NCBI GenBank assembly: GCA_016707115.1 | Contig: JADJIH010000028.1 | Span: forward strand, 5,001-22,193 | DNA from: Ignavibacteriales bacterium | GTDB lineage: Bacteria > Bacteroidota > Ignavibacteria > Ignavibacteriales > Ignavibacteriaceae | Direction: 5' to 3' | DNA length: 17,193 bases | Shown here: piece by piece, positions 15,931 through 17,193 of the stretch | How the letters are laid out: every line of letters starts with the position of its first letter | Numbering within the stretch: the first letter of the stretch is position 1 | Translations under genes and position numbers: made by a program | The notes under the pieces: generated by a model | Told to the model about the DNA's origin: nothing | The model's database searches: none | What the model saw: only the letters and a program-made list of their open reading frames with translations

Positions 15931-17193
15931 ATGAATAACAAAATTAAAATTCCTACCACACCACTAGCAGAAAGAATTCGCCCGCAAACGATAATTGATT
16001 TCTTTGGGCAGCAGCATTTACTCGGTATTGGAAAACCAATTCGTTTGATGATTGAAAATGATACCCCATCATCGTTTATATTGTGGGGTCCTCCAGGAAC
16101 AGGTAAAACAACTATAGCCCGAATTATTGCAAATCAAACACAAGCAGAGTTCTTTAAGATTAATGCAGTTTCAAGTGGAGTAAAAGATATTCGTTCCGTG
16201 ATCGATATTGGGACTCATAATAAAGAACTTGGAAAACGGACCATTCTTTTTATTGATGAAATACATCGTTTTAACAAAGCACAACAAGATGCGTTATTGA
16301 GCTCAATTGAATCCGGAGTTTTGATTTTAATTGGTGCTACAACAGAAAATCCATCGTTTGAAGTAATTCCTGCTTTGCGATCTAGAGCACGGGTTTTTGT
16401 GCTTGAGGAATTATCTAAGCAAGATCTTGTTGATATTTTAAAATCTGCAATTGAAAAAGATGAATTTCTAAAACAGTTTAAGATCAAATCGATTGATGAT
16501 GATTTCCTGATATATCTTTCTGGCGGCGATGCTAGAATAATGCTTACAATTCTCGAAGCTGCTGCTATTCAGGAAATAGATAAAGATGAATTTGAGTTAA
16601 CAAAAGAAATATTTGAGAACATCGTACAAAGAAAAAATATTTTGTATGACAAAGGCGGGGAAGAGCATTATAATGTTATATCAGCTTTTATAAAAAGTAT
16701 TCGTGGCAGCGATCCTGATGGAGGATTATATTGGTTAGCAAGAATGTTAGAAGGAGGCGAGGATCCATTGTTTATTGCAAGAAGATTAATCATTCTTGCA
16801 TCTGAAGATATTGGCAATGCATCTCCAAATGCATTAGTTCTTGCAGAAGCTGCTTTTAGTGCTATTCATAAAATCGGAATGCCGGAAGCACGAATAATCT
16901 TAGCACAATGTGTTACGTATCTTGCATCATCACCAAAAAGCAATGCATCTTATCTTGGAATTGAAAGTGCATTAAGTGAAGTAAGAAAAAATCCTTTAAA
17001 TGGAGTTCCAAATCATTTAAGGAATGCACCAACAAAGTTGATGAAGGAAATCGGTTATGGAAAAGATTATAAGTATGCTCACGATTTTGAAAATCATTTT
17101 GTAGAAGAAAATTATTTGCCGGATGATTTAAAGAACAAACAGTTTTATTTTCCATCCGAAAACGGACAAGAAAAAAGATTGAAGGATTGGTTA
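15931..17193 (+). CDS. rarA: Replication-associated recombination protein RarA/MgsA (3' end beyond window)
   Basis: An AAA+ ATPase that acts at stalled replication forks and with single-stranded DNA-binding protein. The open frame runs from the ATG at 15931 to the window edge, 421 codons without a stop. It starts with the family's PLAERIRP..DFFGQQHLLG segment. Walker A GPPGTGKT is at 53-60, and Walker B ILFIDEIHRF spans about 105-114. Sensor 1 LIGATTENPSFEV is at 133-145 and the arginine-finger segment ALRSRAR at 148-154. The C-terminal tetramerisation region is present (YWLARMLEGGEDPLFIARRL, ASEDIGNA, LRNAPTKLMK). Judging by relatives, only a short C-terminal tail should lie outside. It may be co-transcribed with ddl and the division gene. 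Confidence 0.95.
   Translation, partial: MNNKIKIPTTPLAERIRPQTIIDFFGQQHLLGIGKPIRLMIENDTPSSFILWGPPGTGKTTIARIIANQTQAEFFKINAVSSGVKDIRSVIDIGTHNKELGKRTILFIDEIHRFNKAQQDALLSSIESGVLILIGATTENPSFEVIPALRSRARVFVLEELSKQDLVDILKSAIEKDEFLKQFKIKSIDDDFLIYLSGGDARIMLTILEAAAIQEIDKDEFELTKEIFENIVQRKNILYDKGGEEHYNVISAFIKSIRGSDPDGGLYWLARMLEGGEDPLFIARRLIILASEDIGNASPNALVLAEAAFSAIHKIGMPEARIILAQCVTYLASSPKSNASYLGIESALSEVRKNPLNGVPNHLRNAPTKLMKEIGYGKDYKYAHDFENHFVEENYLPDDLKNKQFYFPSENGQEKRLKDWL

Noticed and set aside
16215..16487. Antisense 90-codon reading frame inside rarA
   Set aside because: It lies opposite the Walker B and sensor motifs of a clear RarA frame and has no start signal or recognisable domain.

Overview
This AT-rich window begins in the 3' end of a ribosomal RNA operon and runs through a complete cbb3 cytochrome oxidase cluster into housekeeping genes. 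Every protein gene is on the + strand. The organism is most likely in the Bacteroidota/Ignavibacteria/Chlorobi assemblage. The evidence is the fused CcoN-CcoO oxidase subunit, the cluster order ccoI-S-NO-Q-P-G-H followed by a DsbD_2/TauE-like membrane protein, near absence of Shine-Dalgarno sites, TAnnTTTG-like promoter elements, and the low-GC code. An ignavibacterium-like lineage is my best guess, inferred from family knowledge rather than from a search.

Layout. Positions 1-460 hold the end of the 23S rRNA, the 5S rRNA and a strong intrinsic terminator. Positions 461-647 are an AT-rich leader with a palindrome and a possible promoter. Positions 648-8356 encode high-affinity oxygen respiration. 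CcoI exports copper for the CuB site, and CcoS is needed for cofactor insertion. CcoNO, CcoQ and CcoP form the enzyme. CcoG is a membrane iron-sulfur cupric reductase, and CcoH is an assembly factor. A 99-bp imperfect palindromic element (8362-8460) separates ccoH from a six-helix-type DsbD_2/TauE membrane protein (8473-9186), whose family often sits beside ccoGH.

Positions 9190-9320 hold a short heptad repeat and a good Bacteroidota-type promoter for a membrane-anchored penicillin-acylase-family Ntn hydrolase (9321-11774). Next comes metF (11893-12843), then a Gfo/Idh/MocA oxidoreductase whose end overlaps a class II aldolase by 22 bp. A second inverted-repeat element (14511-14562) separates this group from ddl, an FtsB/DivIC-type division protein (4-bp overlap with ddl) and rarA, which runs off the right edge.

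Most of the window is conserved core biology. I did not find a clear undescribed system. The points most worth a second look are the palindromic elements in the intergenic gaps (one ending in a hairpin over a start codon), the single-heme CcoP, the translationally coupled oxidoreductase-aldolase pair of unknown substrate, and the palindrome upstream of ccoI.
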